Below are positions 62,140 to 64,000 of a stretch of DNA of 64,000 bases, in pieces (within the stretch, counting starts at the first letter, position 1; each line of letters begins with the position of its first letter). This DNA is from Whitmania pigra (lineage: Eukaryota > Annelida > Clitellata > Hirudinida > Haemopidae): positions 425,001 to 489,000 of the forward strand of contig JAJTWR010000067.1 of assembly GCA_021613335.1 (NCBI GenBank). The letters are read 5' to 3'. The position numbers and the translations under genes are program-made. The notes beneath the pieces are model-generated. The model did no database searches and had not been told where the DNA came from. It saw nothing but the letters and a program-made list of their open reading frames with translations.

Positions 62140-63555
62140 ACTATTAATATCATTTAACTTGTTTTATAATTAAATTTTTATTTAAATTGTAAATTATAAT
62201 TAAATATATCAAGTTTTATTCTTTCAACAGATTTCATGGAATAATGAAGCTTTTAAAATTGACAAATACAAAATTGAAAATAATAAATAATTTTAATTTA
62301 AACTAAATAAAGTTCTTGGACATCTATTTTTTGCAAATTTTAATAAAGTAATTGTAATCAAATGTTTCTGCTATTTCACATAAAAAAAAGATTACTTCGA
62401 TATAGTAAATTTTCAACAGACATTGCCAAATATTTTTTTGCAATAAGATCGTAAAGCCATGGAATGCAATGCGAAATGAAATCGCATTAAAAATAATTAA
62501 CTCAAGTACAATTTCTCGTTTTAATGCGCTAATATTCGACTTTGACTGTAATAGCTTCTTATCATATAAATGATTATCCTTGAAAATCGAAACTTGTACA
62601 GACTTGTGTTAGCGGTCTGACACATCAGTTTGATGTTTAATAAAATAAAATTAAAAAAAAACCAATTTAAAACAGCTTATAAATAATAAATAAATCAGTA
62701 AATTATGAAGTGTATAAAACATCGTAATTAACTATTTATATATTTATAAATATGAAACTAGCTGAAAATTGTTAACGTACTGGAAATCGGAAATGTTGTT
62801 ATCATTAAAGTAATAATGAATATTATAACTTAACACTATGATTAAATGATTATCATTAAATTATCATTAAATGATTAATGACTAATATTAATGATTTGTT
62901 AGGTGCATTTAAGCATTTCATCCTTATTCCCGTAAATCATGAATTGATTGGATACAAAGAAAAATTCATGAGGCGCATGCTGTCGGCCATTAATAAACAT
63001 TTTTCTGGACATATTTCAAATAAAAAAAAGTTAATGCTATATTGAGTGCTTCAAGTCCATGGACATACTTTTGATCTCAGCTGATATTTTCGTTGAAAGG
63101 TAAGACACATTTGCAATTTACTTTAGTTTAAATCTAATTAAATGCAATTGTTTGCATAATCTAAAATAGCATAAAAAATGCCTTTCTTGTAATTCCACCA
63201 AATACGGAAATGTATAACGCTAGTTATTTAATTAACTATACTATAATTAATTATACTTCATGCTTAGTAAGCGAGATGGTTACGTTGCAATGACAATCAT
63301 GTTATATTTAGATTATGGCAAATTGTTAATTGTCACAATGCTTGCAAAATTTATTAGTTCCAGAAACATTTACGAGCAACTATGATTTGATCTCATAACG
63401 GAAGCTTTAACCACTCTCAGCTCGACAGAGATCCGCCTAGCTAAATAAATAAATTATATTATATCGTAAAAATAATAACATTTAAAACAATTACATTATA
63501 AAAATAATAATTTCTTGTGTTTCATATAAATGTAATCGATGTTGCAGAGAATTAC
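62140..63555. other. AT-rich intergenic
   Basis: No exon or RNA gene seen. An acceptor-like GTTGCAG at about 63546, 15 bases before the next start codon, suggests a 5' UTR intron for the third secreted gene. Confidence 0.45.
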
Positions 63556-63560
63556 GACAG

Positions 63561-63904
63561 ATGAGGATCACCAATTACTTCCTGATTGTTGTGACTGTTT
63601 CCCTTTTAACACTTTCGTCCGAATGTTGTAGTGAGTATCTTGCAAATGAAAAAGGAAGTCCATTTTTAAAACCAATTTTTGTCTGGATGATAATTTCGTT
63701 ATTTTAATTAATATTGTGGCTAATTGAATATCAAATTTTTGCCGTTATTATTATTATTATTATTATTATTAAGGCAAAAAATGCTTCTCATACAGTAAAT
63801 AACTTTAATTATTGACGATAATAAATTAATTATTTTTGAAAAATATTCAAAATATTTCTTGATCAAATGACTTTTTTTATGCAGGACCACCACCATGCAA
63901 CAAG
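63561..63904 (+). CDS. Small secreted cysteine-rich protein 3, partial (two exons)
   Basis: Exon 63561-63630 is a signal peptide (NYFLIVVTVSLLTLSSECC), 70 nt and phase 1, exactly as in gene 1. Exon 63885-63904 (20 nt; PPPCNK) matches exon 2 of both paralogues in length and phase and ends in GTAAGG. The remaining exons lie beyond the window. This is the third tandem member of the family. Confidence 0.65.
63741..63771 (+). repeat. Short (ATT)n run in intron 1
   Basis: About ten ATT units in the first intron of small secreted gene 3. Confidence 0.9.
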
Positions 63905-64000
63905 GTAAGGAGTTTGTCAACAAATTTCGCAATTTTGAAATTATGTAATTAAATTAATTAATCAAGTAGTTTCTAAAGTTAACAATTTAACATAATTTCA

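Overview
This is a 64 kb stretch of an AT-rich, intron-rich animal genome, most likely an invertebrate. The evidence is short exons joined by GT-AG introns of about 60 to 800 bases, EGF, WSC and SprT/GCNA-type proteins, and L2, R2/R4-like, hAT, Tigger and tRNA-SINE elements. Very long ATT and ATC microsatellites are also present. I cannot name the phylum from the sequence alone. Most genes were pieced together exon by exon; the exon phases close to an intact frame in five of them.

Layout. 1.07-7.74 kb (+): a secreted/membrane receptor (signal peptide, fucolectin-like domain, two WSC domains, two EGF-like and one calcium-binding EGF module, one membrane span; 508 residues). 9.04-9.85 kb (-): a small secreted protein of unknown family. 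10.9-18.4 kb (-): two tandem, intact, 13-exon GCNA-like SprT metalloprotease genes, each carrying a duplicated three-exon cassette. 19.4-25.4 kb: transposon-rich (two hAT elements with perfect 8-bp target duplications, an L2 LINE nested in an antisense L2, tRNA-derived SINEs). 27.4-51.1 kb: mostly non-coding, organised as a large inverted duplication (arms about 27.4-32.8 and 42.0-47.7 kb) plus a second duplicated block. The spacer holds an R2/R4-like LINE remnant and, at 36.66-39.23 kb (-), a paralogue of the first receptor with the same exon structure. 54.46-56.05 kb (+): an intronless 530-codon gene for a disordered, proline-directed-kinase-rich protein with three KEN motifs. 57.2-63.9 kb (+): a tandem cluster of three five-exon genes for tiny secreted cysteine-rich proteins, the last running off the window; a hAT element sits 44 bases past the stop of the middle one.

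Working together. The two receptors share domain order, exon lengths and a TGACGTCA palindrome just upstream of each start codon, so they look like co-regulated paralogues that probably recognise carbohydrate. The GCNA pair suggests a germline or genome-maintenance locus under recurrent duplication and gene conversion. The small cysteine-rich cluster looks like a fast-evolving secreted-peptide family. Functions are inferred from domains and motifs only.
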